Of a stretch of DNA of 64,000 nucleotides, positions 54,501-62,680 are shown one piece after another. This DNA is from ZC4RG20 sp963702105 (GTDB lineage Bacteria; Pseudomonadota; Gammaproteobacteria; Steroidobacterales; Rariloculaceae), in the NCBI GenBank assembly GCA_963702105.1, contig OY969712.1, positions 5,022,001-5,086,000 of the forward strand. The letters run 5' to 3'. The first letter of the stretch is position 1; each line of letters begins with the position of its first letter. A model generated the notes under the pieces. That model worked only from the letters and a program-made list of their open reading frames with translations, made no database searches and had not been told where the DNA came from. Both the position numbers and the translations under genes were made by a program.

Positions 54501-55112
54501 GTGCGAAGGGTCTTTCCCATCGTCGCGGCCTGCGCCGGCCTCGCGTCTGCCGTCTTCGCCGCCGCGGCCGCTGCCGACACGGCCTACGTGACGGACATGC
54601 TGAGGCTCGGCTTATACAAGAGCGCGGATGGCAGCGGAACGCCGTTCGACAACCTCTCGAGCGGGGACGCCGTCGAGATCGTGCAGCGCAACGGCAACTA
54701 CGCACTCGTGCGCCTCGGCGACGGTCGTCAAGGCTGGGTCAAGGCGGTGTTTCTCGTGACCGAGAAGCCCGCGCGCGCCCGGCTTACCGAGGTCGAAGCC
54801 GAGAAGGCCGACCTCAGCCAGGCCTTGAACGTTGCGCAGGCCGGCCGCGAGAAGGCCGAGCAGGCCCTCGCGCGCCTCAAGGAGCAGGACGCCGCCGCCC
54901 AGGAGGCCGCCGCAACGGCCGGCACTCGCCTCGCGCGCCTCGAAAAGCAGAACCGCGACTACGAAGCCCGGCTGGACGGCTACCGGTACAGCCTGCCCCT
55001 GCCCTGGGTGGCGGCGGCGCTCGGTCTTACGCTGCTGGCCGGCTTCGTCGCCGGCTGGTGGTGGCTCGATGCGCGCATTCGGCGGCGCCACGGCGGCTTC
55101 CGCATCTACTGA
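54501..55112 (+). CDS. SH3-domain membrane-anchored protein (TIGR04211-like)
   Basis: 203 residues from GTG at 54501: signal peptide (about 1-25), an SH3b domain (LRLGLYKSADGSGTPFDNLS, GDAVEIVQRNGNYALVRLGD, about 32-85), a coiled coil rich in Ala/Glu/Lys (about 95-155) and a C-terminal membrane helix (WVAAALGLTLLAGFVAGWWW) before a basic tail. This SH3-plus-anchor plan is a known gammaproteobacterial family, thought to be periplasmic. The start is not fixed by a good ribosome-binding site; 54423 is also in frame. Confidence 0.85.
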   Translation: MRRVFPIVAACAGLASAVFAAAAAADTAYVTDMLRLGLYKSADGSGTPFDNLSSGDAVEIVQRNGNYALVRLGDGRQGWVKAVFLVTEKPARARLTEVEAEKADLSQALNVAQAGREKAEQALARLKEQDAAAQEAAATAGTRLARLEKQNRDYEARLDGYRYSLPLPWVAAALGLTLLAGFVAGWWWLDARIRRRHGGFRIY

Positions 55113-55141
55113 GGGTACCGAGGGTACCGAGGGTACTGAGG
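55111..55141. repeat. 9-bp tandem repeats after the SH3 gene
   Basis: GAGGGTACC is repeated at 55111, 55120 and 55129 (last one GAGGGTACT), followed by GAGGG. It begins at the stop codon of the SH3 gene. The remainder of the spacer to glnK shows no gene. Confidence 0.7.
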
Positions 55142-55314
55142 GCTGCCGAGGCATGTGCAGACGGCTGCCGGGGCAGCGCTGCCGGTCGCCGGCGACCGTG
55201 GACGATCCGGCGCCTGCCACGGCTCGTGCGACTCCGCTACAATGACCGCGGCGCGGTCCCCCTCCGCCGGCCTCGAGAGGGCGCGCCGTGAGCCAGGCAG
55301 CCTAGGGGAGCTCC

Positions 55315-55653
55315 ATGAAGCTGATCACCGCGGTCATCAAACCGTTTCGCCTCGACGACGTACGCAACGCGCTTGCCGAGGTCGGCATTCAGGGCATGAC
55401 CGTGACGGAGGTCAAGGGCTTCGGCCGCCAGCGCGGGCACACGGAACTCTACAGGGGCGCCGAATACGTCGTGGATTTCCTGCCCAAGGTCAAGATAGAG
55501 GTCGCCGTTGCGGACGAGCTCGCCGAGCAGGTCATCGAGGCGATGATCGATTCCGCGCGGACCGGCAAAGTCGGCGACGGCAAGATTTTCGTGACCGATC
55601 TCGACCAGGTTTACCGAATCAGAACGGGCGAGACGGGCGACCAGGCCATTTGA
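55315..55653 (+). CDS. glnK: P-II nitrogen regulatory protein (GlnK type)
   Basis: 112-residue trimeric signal protein: MKLITAVIKPFRLDDVRNAL, the T-loop with the uridylylation site Tyr51 in YRGAEYVVDF, and the C-terminal VYRIRTGETGDQAI. It senses ATP/ADP and 2-oxoglutarate and blocks AmtB. GGGGAG precedes the ATG. A TACAAT at 55238-55243 may be the -10 of its promoter; no sigma-54 element is visible, unlike many glnK genes. Fifty bases upstream of amtB. Confidence 0.95.
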   Translation: MKLITAVIKPFRLDDVRNALAEVGIQGMTVTEVKGFGRQRGHTELYRGAEYVVDFLPKVKIEVAVADELAEQVIEAMIDSARTGKVGDGKIFVTDLDQVYRIRTGETGDQAI

Positions 55654-55703
55654 AACTCGCGCCGCCGCGAGGCGGCGCCCAGTGCGTGTCTTAAGGGGGG
55701 CTC

Positions 55704-56984
55704 GTGAAGAGGACCGCGATTGCGGCCGCGGCGCTTGGGGCGTGGCCGGCCTTGGCATTGGCGCAGACGGCCGACAGCGGTGATACGGCCTGGCTCTTGA
55801 CCGCGACGGCGCTCGTGCTGTTCATGACCCTGCCAGGCCTGGCCTTGTTCTACGGCGGACTGGTGCGCAGCCGCAACGTACTCTCGGTGCTCATGCAGTG
55901 CTTCGCGATCTGCTGCACCGTTTCGGTCCTCTGGATCGCCTTCGGTTACAGCCTCGCTTTCGGGCAGGGCGGCTCGACGTGGCTCGTCGCCGGTTGGTCG
56001 AAGGCCTGGCTCGCGGGCGTCGTGACGAACGCGCTGCACGGACGCGTACCGGAGTCGGTCTTCGTGATGTTCCAGCTCACGTTCGCGGTCATCACCCCGG
56101 CACTCATCGTCGGCGGCTTCGCCGAGCGTATGCGTTTCTCCGCCATGCTCTGGTTCTCGGTCCTCTGGTTCGTGTTCGTCTACCTCCCCGTCACGCACTG
56201 GGTCTGGGGCGGGGGCTGGCTGGCCCAGCTGGGCTTCCGCGACTTCGCGGGCGGCGCGGTCGTGCATGTCAACGCAGGCGTCGCCGCGCTCGTGGCGGCG
56301 CTCGTCGTCGGGCGCCGGCAGGGATTCCCGACGACGGCCATGCCGCCCCACAACCTCACGATGACCGTGACCGGCGCCTCCATGCTCTGGGTGGGCTGGT
56401 ACGGTTTCAATGGCGGCAGCGCGTTGGCCGCCGACGGCGCTGCCGGTATGGCGCTGCTCGTCACGCATTCGAGCGCCGCGGCCGGTGCGCTCGCATGGAT
56501 GACGATGGAGTGGATCAGGTTCCGCAAGCCGAGCGTGCTCGGCATCGTGACGGGCATGGTCGCCGGGCTCGGGACCATCACGCCGGCCTCGGGCTACGTC
56601 GGCCCCGGGGCCGCGCTCGTCATCGGCTTCGTCGCGGGCGTGGTCTGCTTCTTCGCGACGCAGCTCGTGAAGCGGCGCCTCAAGATTGACGATTCCCTCG
56701 ACGTTTTCCCCGTGCACGGAGTCGGCGGCGCGCTCGGCCTGCTGCTGACGGCCGTGTTCTCCTCGGCCGCGCTCGGCGGCGTCGGTTTCGAAGCCGGCGT
56801 CGGCATCGGGCGCCAGCTTTGGGTTCAGGCACTCGGCATGGCCGCCACCGCAATCTGGTCCGGGCTCGCGTCGTTCGTAATCCTGAGGGTGCTGGATGCG
56901 GTTCTCGGGCTGCGCGTGACGCCGGAGCAGGAGACCGAGGGGCTCGATATCGCGATGCACGAGGAGCGGGGGTACACGCTGTAG
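55704..56984 (+). CDS. amtB: Ammonium transporter
   Basis: 426 residues: signal-like first segment, then eleven membrane helices. The twin-histidine pore is present: VTHWVWGGGWLAQLGF and FPVHGVGGALGLL. FQLTFAVITPALIVGGFAERM holds the conserved phenylalanine gate and the family pattern. GTG start at 55704 with AGGGGGG. Directly downstream of glnK, as in most bacteria, so they work together in nitrogen uptake control. Confidence 0.96.
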   Translation: MKRTAIAAAALGAWPALALAQTADSGDTAWLLTATALVLFMTLPGLALFYGGLVRSRNVLSVLMQCFAICCTVSVLWIAFGYSLAFGQGGSTWLVAGWSKAWLAGVVTNALHGRVPESVFVMFQLTFAVITPALIVGGFAERMRFSAMLWFSVLWFVFVYLPVTHWVWGGGWLAQLGFRDFAGGAVVHVNAGVAALVAALVVGRRQGFPTTAMPPHNLTMTVTGASMLWVGWYGFNGGSALAADGAAGMALLVTHSSAAAGALAWMTMEWIRFRKPSVLGIVTGMVAGLGTITPASGYVGPGAALVIGFVAGVVCFFATQLVKRRLKIDDSLDVFPVHGVGGALGLLLTAVFSSAALGGVGFEAGVGIGRQLWVQALGMAATAIWSGLASFVILRVLDAVLGLRVTPEQETEGLDIAMHEERGYTL

Positions 56985-57130
56985 CCTTCCTGCGTGGCTG
57001 TCGGTTGGCGCCTTCGTGCCAGCTTCGTGCCAGGCGCCTCCTTGCGAGTAGCCGTGTCCCTGGAGGGCCTGTGCGTGCGCGCGCCCGGGACCCCGATAGA
57101 ACGTCTTACGCCGTGACGGCGTGACGCCCG

Positions 57131-58480
57131 TTACGCCGGTTCCGTTTCGAGCGGCAGCGCCAGCTCGATTTCGAGGCCGCCCCCGGCGCGATTCCGCGCA
57201 GTGACGTGCCCGCCGTGCAGCTCCATGACGCGGGCCGTGATCGCGAGACCGATGCCGCGTCCGTCCGTGCGGTGGTCGCGGCTGTCGTCCACCCGGAAGA
57301 ACGGCTCGAAGATGCGTCGCAGGTCGTGCTCCGGCACGCCGGGGCCGCGGTCGAGAACGCGGATCGCGATGCCGCCCGGGTTGCGGGCGAGCTTGACCTC
57401 GACGCAATGGCCGGAGGCCGCATGGGCGAGGGCGTTGCGGACGACGTTTTCGACCGCACTCTTGAGCCCGTCGGGATCGCCGAGAATCGTCGGGACGGGC
57501 TCGGCCTCGTAACCGATCTGCGCTTCCGGGTGCTCGAAGCGGGCGTCCGCGATAATGCCGCCGATGAGCTCGTCGAGGACCACGGGCTTGCGGGCCACGG
57601 CGGGCTCGGCCCTGAGGCGGGCCAACGTCATGACCTGGCCGACGAGCGTGTCGAGCCGCTCGACCTCCTGCTCGATGCGGTCGAGGTCGCACTGCGCGGC
57701 CGCGCCGGCACGACGCTCGGCGAGCGCCAGCGCGACGCGGATGCGCGCGAGCGGCGAGCGGAACTCGTGCGAGACGTCGCGCAGCAGACCCTCTTTGTCG
57801 GTCACGAGGGCCTGCAGCCTCTCCGCCATCGCGTCGAAGTCGCGCGCGAGCTGGCCGACCTCGTCCTTGCGTCGATTGGACGGGCTGCCGACGCGCGTCT
57901 CGAGCGCCCCCGCGGCGAGGGCCCGGGTCGCCTTCTGCAGGCGGACGATGGGTGAGGAAAGGTAGACGGCGAGGGCGAGCAACGTCAGGGCGGCGGCGAT
58001 CGCGCCGATCGTGAGCACGGCGGGCTTCGTGCCCGGCCACGTGATGATGCCGAGGAACGTGATCGGCGCGGGCACGAACAGCAGCCGATACTGCCGGCCG
58101 TCGGCGCCCGTGAGCCGCGTCGTGAGCTGCATCGGCAGCACGTTCGGCGGGCGCTCGAAGCGCCGAAACGGCTTGGTGCGCAGCAGCTGCAGCATGGCGC
58201 CCGGCAACGCGCGGCCGAGCAACTCGTTGCCGTTCTCGTCGAGCACGAGCAGCACGGTGCCGGGCGCCGGGCGCGGGTGCTTGAACAGCCAGACCTTGAG
58301 CCGGAACTCGCCGCCGCTGTGTAGCTCCTCCGCGGCCTGTTGGATGATGCGCTCCCGGCCCTCGACGTTGAGCTGATCGAAGGCCCGCTCGGCGAGCCGG
58401 AAGCTCACGAAGACGGTCGCCGCGATCGTCGCCGTCATCGCGATGCCGAAGGAGACGAAAATTTTCCAGAATAGGCGCAT
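57131..58480 (-). CDS. Sensor histidine kinase, CpxA-like
   Basis: 449 residues: membrane segment (about 5-27), a periplasmic domain (28-160), second segment (about 155-177), HAMP, dimerisation helix with phospho-His in LLRDVSHEFRSPLARIRVAL, and the catalytic domain with ENVVRNALAHA, VLDRGPGVPE and DGRGIGLAI. The layout and the short periplasmic part recall CpxA, which senses envelope stress. It starts 6 bases after the response regulator stop, same operon. A possible small stem at 57108-57122 lies past its end. Confidence 0.9.
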   Translation of the reverse strand: MRLFWKIFVSFGIAMTATIAATVFVSFRLAERAFDQLNVEGRERIIQQAAEELHSGGEFRLKVWLFKHPRPAPGTVLLVLDENGNELLGRALPGAMLQLLRTKPFRRFERPPNVLPMQLTTRLTGADGRQYRLLFVPAPITFLGIITWPGTKPAVLTIGAIAAALTLLALAVYLSSPIVRLQKATRALAAGALETRVGSPSNRRKDEVGQLARDFDAMAERLQALVTDKEGLLRDVSHEFRSPLARIRVALALAERRAGAAAQCDLDRIEQEVERLDTLVGQVMTLARLRAEPAVARKPVVLDELIGGIIADARFEHPEAQIGYEAEPVPTILGDPDGLKSAVENVVRNALAHAASGHCVEVKLARNPGGIAIRVLDRGPGVPEHDLRRIFEPFFRVDDSRDHRTDGRGIGLAITARVMELHGGHVTARNRAGGGLEIELALPLETEPA

Positions 58481-58486
58481 GTCACC

Positions 58487-59188
58487 TCATTCGGGCGGCG
58501 GCACGAGCACGTAGCCGCTGCCGCGCACGCTGCGGATCTGCAGCCGTTCCTCGCCGCTCTCTTGGACAAGCTTTTTGCGCAGATTGCTGATGTGGGTGTC
58601 GAGGCTGCGATCGTCCGGCAGCAGGCGCCGGCCGAGTGCCGTGCGGGTCAGCGTCTCGCGCGAGACGACCTCGCCGGCCGAGCGCATGAGCGTCGCGAGG
58701 ATCACGAATTCGGCATTCGTGAGGCGCAGCAGCTGCCCGTCGAGCCAGGCCTCGCGGCGCTGCAGCTGCGCCCGCAGGGGCCCCACCGTGAGCTCGGAGA
58801 CCTCTTCTTCGGCGTCTTCGGCCGTCCGGCGCAGGATCGCCTTGATGCGGGCGAGGAGCTCCCGCGGATTGAACGGCTTCGGCAAGTAATCGTCGGCGCC
58901 CATTTCGAGACCGACGATACGGTCGACGTCGTCGCCGCGGGCCGTCAGCATGAGCACCGGCGTGTTGGCGCCGGACTCGCGGAGCTGGCGCAGGACCTCG
59001 AAGCCCGAAAGCCCGGGCAGCATGACGTCGAGAACGATGAGGTCGTACTCGTTCGTCTGGGCCTCGCGCAGACCGATCGAGCCGTTCGGGACGGCGTTGA
59101 CCGCGAGGCCCTCCGGCGTCAGGTACTCGGCCAGCATTTCCGTCAGCCGGGTATCGTCGTCGATGATCAGTACTCGATTCAACGCCAT
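58487..59188 (-). CDS. OmpR-family response regulator, CpxR-like
   Basis: 233 residues: receiver domain with the acidic pair IIDDD, phospho-acceptor Asp54 in LIVLDVMLPG and the switch lysine in DDYLPKPFNP, joined to a winged-helix OmpR domain (RLTNAEFVILATLMRSAGEV, SLDTHISNLRKKLV, IRSVRGSGYVLV). Paired with the downstream kinase. Likely to control envelope-stress genes by family analogy. Confidence 0.92.
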   Translation of the reverse strand: MALNRVLIIDDDTRLTEMLAEYLTPEGLAVNAVPNGSIGLREAQTNEYDLIVLDVMLPGLSGFEVLRQLRESGANTPVLMLTARGDDVDRIVGLEMGADDYLPKPFNPRELLARIKAILRRTAEDAEEEVSELTVGPLRAQLQRREAWLDGQLLRLTNAEFVILATLMRSAGEVVSRETLTRTALGRRLLPDDRSLDTHISNLRKKLVQESGEERLQIRSVRGSGYVLVPPPE

Positions 59189-59293
59189 TTCTCATCCCCG
59201 CGATGCCGAGCGGTCCGCCGCAGACTCGCGCATCCCTGCCGAGGACGGACCCGGCTTGACAAAAATTCAGCGCGGGCCCGCGCCTGCGGGCCG

Positions 59294-60235
59294 CTATGCG
59301 CCCGCAGACGCCTCGAAGTCCACGGGCTTGACGACGACGAGGTCGCAGGGCAGCCGGTCCAGGACGCGCTCGGCCGTGCTGCCGATGAATACGCGCTTCA
59401 GTGCGCCGCGCGCGACGGCCCCCATGACGACGAAATCCGCTTCGAGCGCCCCGCACGTGCGCAGCAGCACATCGTCGGCGGGCCCCTCTTCGAAATGTAC
59501 CTGGGCCGCCGGCACCGGATAGTCGGCGAGCAGGCGATCGAGCGCCTCGCGATGGCGCTGCTCGACGGCTTGGGCGATCTCGAGCGTCGGCAGCGCGACA
59601 TCGGGCTCGGGTGCGGCCGCCGCGGCGGCGATCGCGGGCGCCGTATCGAAGGCGTGAACGACGTGCAGACGGCCGTGCAGTGCGGTTGCGAGCTCCTTGG
59701 CGAGCGCGAGGATCGCCCGATCCAGCGCGGCGGGCTTGTCGTGCTCGTGAGTGGGATCGACGGCCGCGAGGACCGTCGGCACCCTTGCGATGGGCCGCGG
59801 CTTCGAGAGCAGGAGCGGCGCCGGGCAGGAGCGGATCAGGTTCCAATCCGTGTTCGAAAGCAGCGTGCGCCTCAAGACGGCGTGGTGGTGAGTGTCCTTC
59901 GCGACGAGCAGAGGCGCGGCCTCGATGACCTTGCGCACGATGCCGCGGTCGAGCGGATGGTCCCAGCGGACGTCGGTGCCGACCGCGAGGCCCTTCTCGA
60001 GCAGCGGCGCGCGCAGCGCCTCGAGCCGCTCGCGATCGTGCTCGAGCCGACTGCGCCGCGCCTTGGCGAGGCCCTCGGACTCGAACAGGCGTCCGCCCTC
60101 AAGGTACTGATCGTAATCGCAGACGAAAAGCTCGAGCGAGGCGCCGAAGGCCTCGGCCAGTACGGCGGCGCGGCCCAGGGCGGGCTGCTCGGAAGCCGTC
60201 GGATCGACGACGGCCAGGATCTCGGTGCCGTGCAT
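59294..60235 (-). CDS. Tandem universal stress protein (UspE-like)
   Basis: 313 residues, two Usp domains. The second (about 160-310) carries the ATP-binding motif G-x2-RG-x9-GST in GAVARGALKRVFIGSTAERV; the first (1-150) has lost it (KDTHHHAVLRRTLLSNT), as in UspE. Cytoplasmic stress factor. It stands 105 bases upstream of the Cpx-like regulator on the same strand. Confidence 0.92.
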   Translation of the reverse strand: MHGTEILAVVDPTASEQPALGRAAVLAEAFGASLELFVCDYDQYLEGGRLFESEGLAKARRSRLEHDRERLEALRAPLLEKGLAVGTDVRWDHPLDRGIVRKVIEAAPLLVAKDTHHHAVLRRTLLSNTDWNLIRSCPAPLLLSKPRPIARVPTVLAAVDPTHEHDKPAALDRAILALAKELATALHGRLHVVHAFDTAPAIAAAAAAPEPDVALPTLEIAQAVEQRHREALDRLLADYPVPAAQVHFEEGPADDVLLRTCGALEADFVVMGAVARGALKRVFIGSTAERVLDRLPCDLVVVKPVDFEASAGA

Positions 60236-60335
60236 AAGCGCGATCGGTATGGGTACAGGGGGCCAGCTTAGCGACTCGCAGGCCTTTGAAAAAGCCCGTT
60301 TTGTGCGGCGCGGGCCGCGGCGCCGTCCGGAGCCT

Positions 60336-61328
60336 TCAAATCATCAGCACGGCGCTGCCCGTGAACGCGCCCGTCCGCAGGTCCGTCAGGGCTTGATTGG
60401 CGCGTTCGAGCGGGTAACGGTGCACGTCCGTCTCGATCGGGGTCCGTTCCGCCAGCGCGAGGAATTCGAGGCCGTCCTGCCGCGTGAGATTGGCCACCGA
60501 GCGGACTTGCCGCTCGCCCCACAGCAGCGAATACGGGAACTCGGGAATATTGGACATATGGATGCCCGCGCAGACGACGGTGCCCCCTTTGACCACGGCG
60601 GCCAGCGCGGTCGGGACGAGCGGGCCTACGGGCGCGAATAAGATCGCAGCGTCGAGCGGCACGGGCGGCGCCTCGTCGGAGCCGCCGGCCCAGGCCGCGC
60701 CCAGGGCTTCGGCCGAGGCGGCGGCCGCGCGGTCGCCGGGGCGCGTGAACGCGAAAAACTCGCCGTTGCGATGACGGATGACCTGTGCCACGAGATGGGC
60801 CGCCGCGCCGAAGCCGTACAGACCGACGCGGCGCGCGTCGCCGCACATGCGCAGCGCCCGATAACCGATGAGGCCCGCACAGAGCAGCGGCGCGATACGC
60901 GCGGGCTCGGCCGCCTCCGAGAGCGCAAAGCAGAAGCGGGCGTCGGCCGTGAGGTACTCGGCATAGCCGCCCGGCAACGTGTAACCGGTGAACAGGGCGG
61001 CGTCGCACAGGTTCTCGTGCCCGCTCGCGCAATACCCGCAGACCCCGCACGTGTGGCCGAGCCAGGGCACGCCCACGCGGTCGCCGACCCGCGGCGAGTC
61101 CGGGCCGTCCGCGCCGCCGGGCACGGCCGCCACGCGGCCGACGACCTGATGACCCGGAATCACGGGACGCGGAACGTTCGGGAGCTCATCGTCGACGACG
61201 TGCAGATCCGTTCGGCAGACCGCGCAGGCTTCCACCTGGACCAGGAGCTGACCGGGTCCCGGCACGGGTCTTGGAATGTCCTTGGGCAGCAGGGGCGCCC
61301 CGGCCGATTGCTGGACCATCGCGCGCAT
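60336..61328 (-). CDS. Zinc-dependent alcohol dehydrogenase family protein
   Basis: 330 residues of the medium-chain dehydrogenase type. Catalytic zinc ligands in CAVCRTDLHVV and IPGHQVVG, structural zinc site with four cysteines CGVCGYCASGHENLC, and nucleotide fold GLYGFGAAAHLVAQVI. The SNIPEFPYSLLWGERQVRSV segment is typical of the AdhP-like zinc-binding alcohol dehydrogenase group. Start ATG at 61328, 5 bases past the TPR gene stop; ATG at 61319 is also possible. Substrate not clear. Confidence 0.9.
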   Translation of the reverse strand: MRAMVQQSAGAPLLPKDIPRPVPGPGQLLVQVEACAVCRTDLHVVDDELPNVPRPVIPGHQVVGRVAAVPGGADGPDSPRVGDRVGVPWLGHTCGVCGYCASGHENLCDAALFTGYTLPGGYAEYLTADARFCFALSEAAEPARIAPLLCAGLIGYRALRMCGDARRVGLYGFGAAAHLVAQVIRHRNGEFFAFTRPGDRAAAASAEALGAAWAGGSDEAPPVPLDAAILFAPVGPLVPTALAAVVKGGTVVCAGIHMSNIPEFPYSLLWGERQVRSVANLTRQDGLEFLALAERTPIETDVHRYPLERANQALTDLRTGAFTGSAVLMI

Positions 61329-61333
61329 GGCGC

Positions 61334-62680
61334 TCAGCCGTCCGGCGCGGGATACCGGAAAGCGTGCGTGAACTGCACGCCCGAGGTCGCCACCGGTGCG
61401 CCGTCGGCCAACCGCGGCCGGAAGTGCGTGGCGCGGATGCGGGCCTCGTAGGCGGCGTCGACCACGCCTTTCGGGTCCGCCTCCGCCGTGTGCACGTTGC
61501 GGGCGCGGCCGTCGGCCGAGACGTCGAAGGCGACGACGATGGTCCCGAGCCGATAGGCGCCGCCCCTCGTATCGCGGTCGGCGGCGTCGAGCGGCGCGAC
61601 GAAGTCGATCATGCGCGGCGCGCCGAAGACGCGCTCGGGCTCGGCGCCGGCCGCGCCGAGCACACTGTATGCCCGGGTGTAATAGCCGCGCGCCGCCTCG
61701 GTCTGCTCGTGCGCGGTCGCCCAGTCGCCGAGCGATGCGAGGCTCAGGCCCCTTTCGGTCGCGTCGGCGGCCGGGCTCTTGGCCAGGAGGTCGCTGAGCT
61801 TGCGTTGGGCCGCGTCGCCGCTGTCGAGCAGCAGCTCGACCGAGACCAGCTGCCTCAGGGCCCGCAGCTGCGCGTTGAGATCGCCCTGACGTTCGGCCAG
61901 GGCAGAGATCTTCCGGTACTCGTCGCGGGCAGCGGAGTGCAGGCGCGACTCGTCGTAATAGGCGCCGAGCCGGTAGCGGTACGGCAGCGTTCGCAGGTCC
62001 TCGGCTCCGAACGTGCGTTCGGCGTTCTCGAGGCGCTCGCGCTGCAGGCCGAGCGCTTGGACGGTGTCGCCGAGGCCGAGATAGGCCGTCGTGAGATCGT
62101 CGATGACCTCCGTCTGCGCGACGTTGTAGAGACCGAGGTTTCGGCGGCTGATGAACCGGGCCTGCGTCAGCGCGACGACGGCTTCCTTGAAGCGGCCGGC
62201 CGCGATGTAGCTGCGCCCGAGCCCTGCGTAGGGGCCGACGAGCGCTTCGGCGAATTCGCCTTCGGCCTTGCGGATGACGTCGACGGCCTCGAGGTAAGTG
62301 CGCTCGGCCGCATCGAAATCGCGCAGCTCCGTCTCGATGCGGCCGAGCACCGTCAGATCGTTGCCGCGCGTCTCCGGCGCGGCGTCTGCCGCAGAGCGCG
62401 TGAGGCGTCGGGCCGGATCGAGGGCCGCCGGAAAGTCGCCGGCCTCGACGAGCGCGTCGCGGGCCGAGCGCAGCGCCCGCGGGGAGGCGTCCGCACCGAG
62501 CGTAGCGGCCGAGCCCTCGGCAGCGGCGGCCGCTTCCGAGCGCGGCGCCGCCGTGGCCGGCGGCCGTGGCTGCGCTGCCGCCGTCGCCGCGGCGACGAGG
62601 CCGCCCGCGAGCAGACAAGCGTGCAGCGGCCTCAGCCGCTCAAGAATCCTTGTCTTTGTCCTTGTCGTTGTTCGGCGCAT
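61334..62680 (-). CDS. TPR protein with TonB-like C-terminal domain
   Basis: 448 residues: signal peptide or anchor (LHACLLAGGLVAAATAAA), several TPR-type helical repeats (about 95-330: AERTYLEAVDVIRKAEGEFA, LGRSYIAAGRFKEAVVALTQ), and a C-terminal beta domain (GTIVVAFDVSADGRARNVHT, ARIRATHFRPRLADGAPVAT) resembling TonB C-terminal modules. Its start overlaps the end of the paralogous upstream gene by 41 bases. No sign of a TonB system nearby. Confidence 0.85.
   Translation of the reverse strand: MRRTTTRTKTRILERLRPLHACLLAGGLVAAATAAAQPRPPATAAPRSEAAAAAEGSAATLGADASPRALRSARDALVEAGDFPAALDPARRLTRSAADAAPETRGNDLTVLGRIETELRDFDAAERTYLEAVDVIRKAEGEFAEALVGPYAGLGRSYIAAGRFKEAVVALTQARFISRRNLGLYNVAQTEVIDDLTTAYLGLGDTVQALGLQRERLENAERTFGAEDLRTLPYRYRLGAYYDESRLHSAARDEYRKISALAERQGDLNAQLRALRQLVSVELLLDSGDAAQRKLSDLLAKSPAADATERGLSLASLGDWATAHEQTEAARGYYTRAYSVLGAAGAEPERVFGAPRMIDFVAPLDAADRDTRGGAYRLGTIVVAFDVSADGRARNVHTAEADPKGVVDAAYEARIRATHFRPRLADGAPVATSGVQFTHAFRYPAPDG

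Noticed and set aside
55155..55314. Sigma-54 promoter for glnK
   Set aside because: I searched for TGGCAC-N5-TTGC in the spacer and found none; only a possible TACAAT -10 is present.
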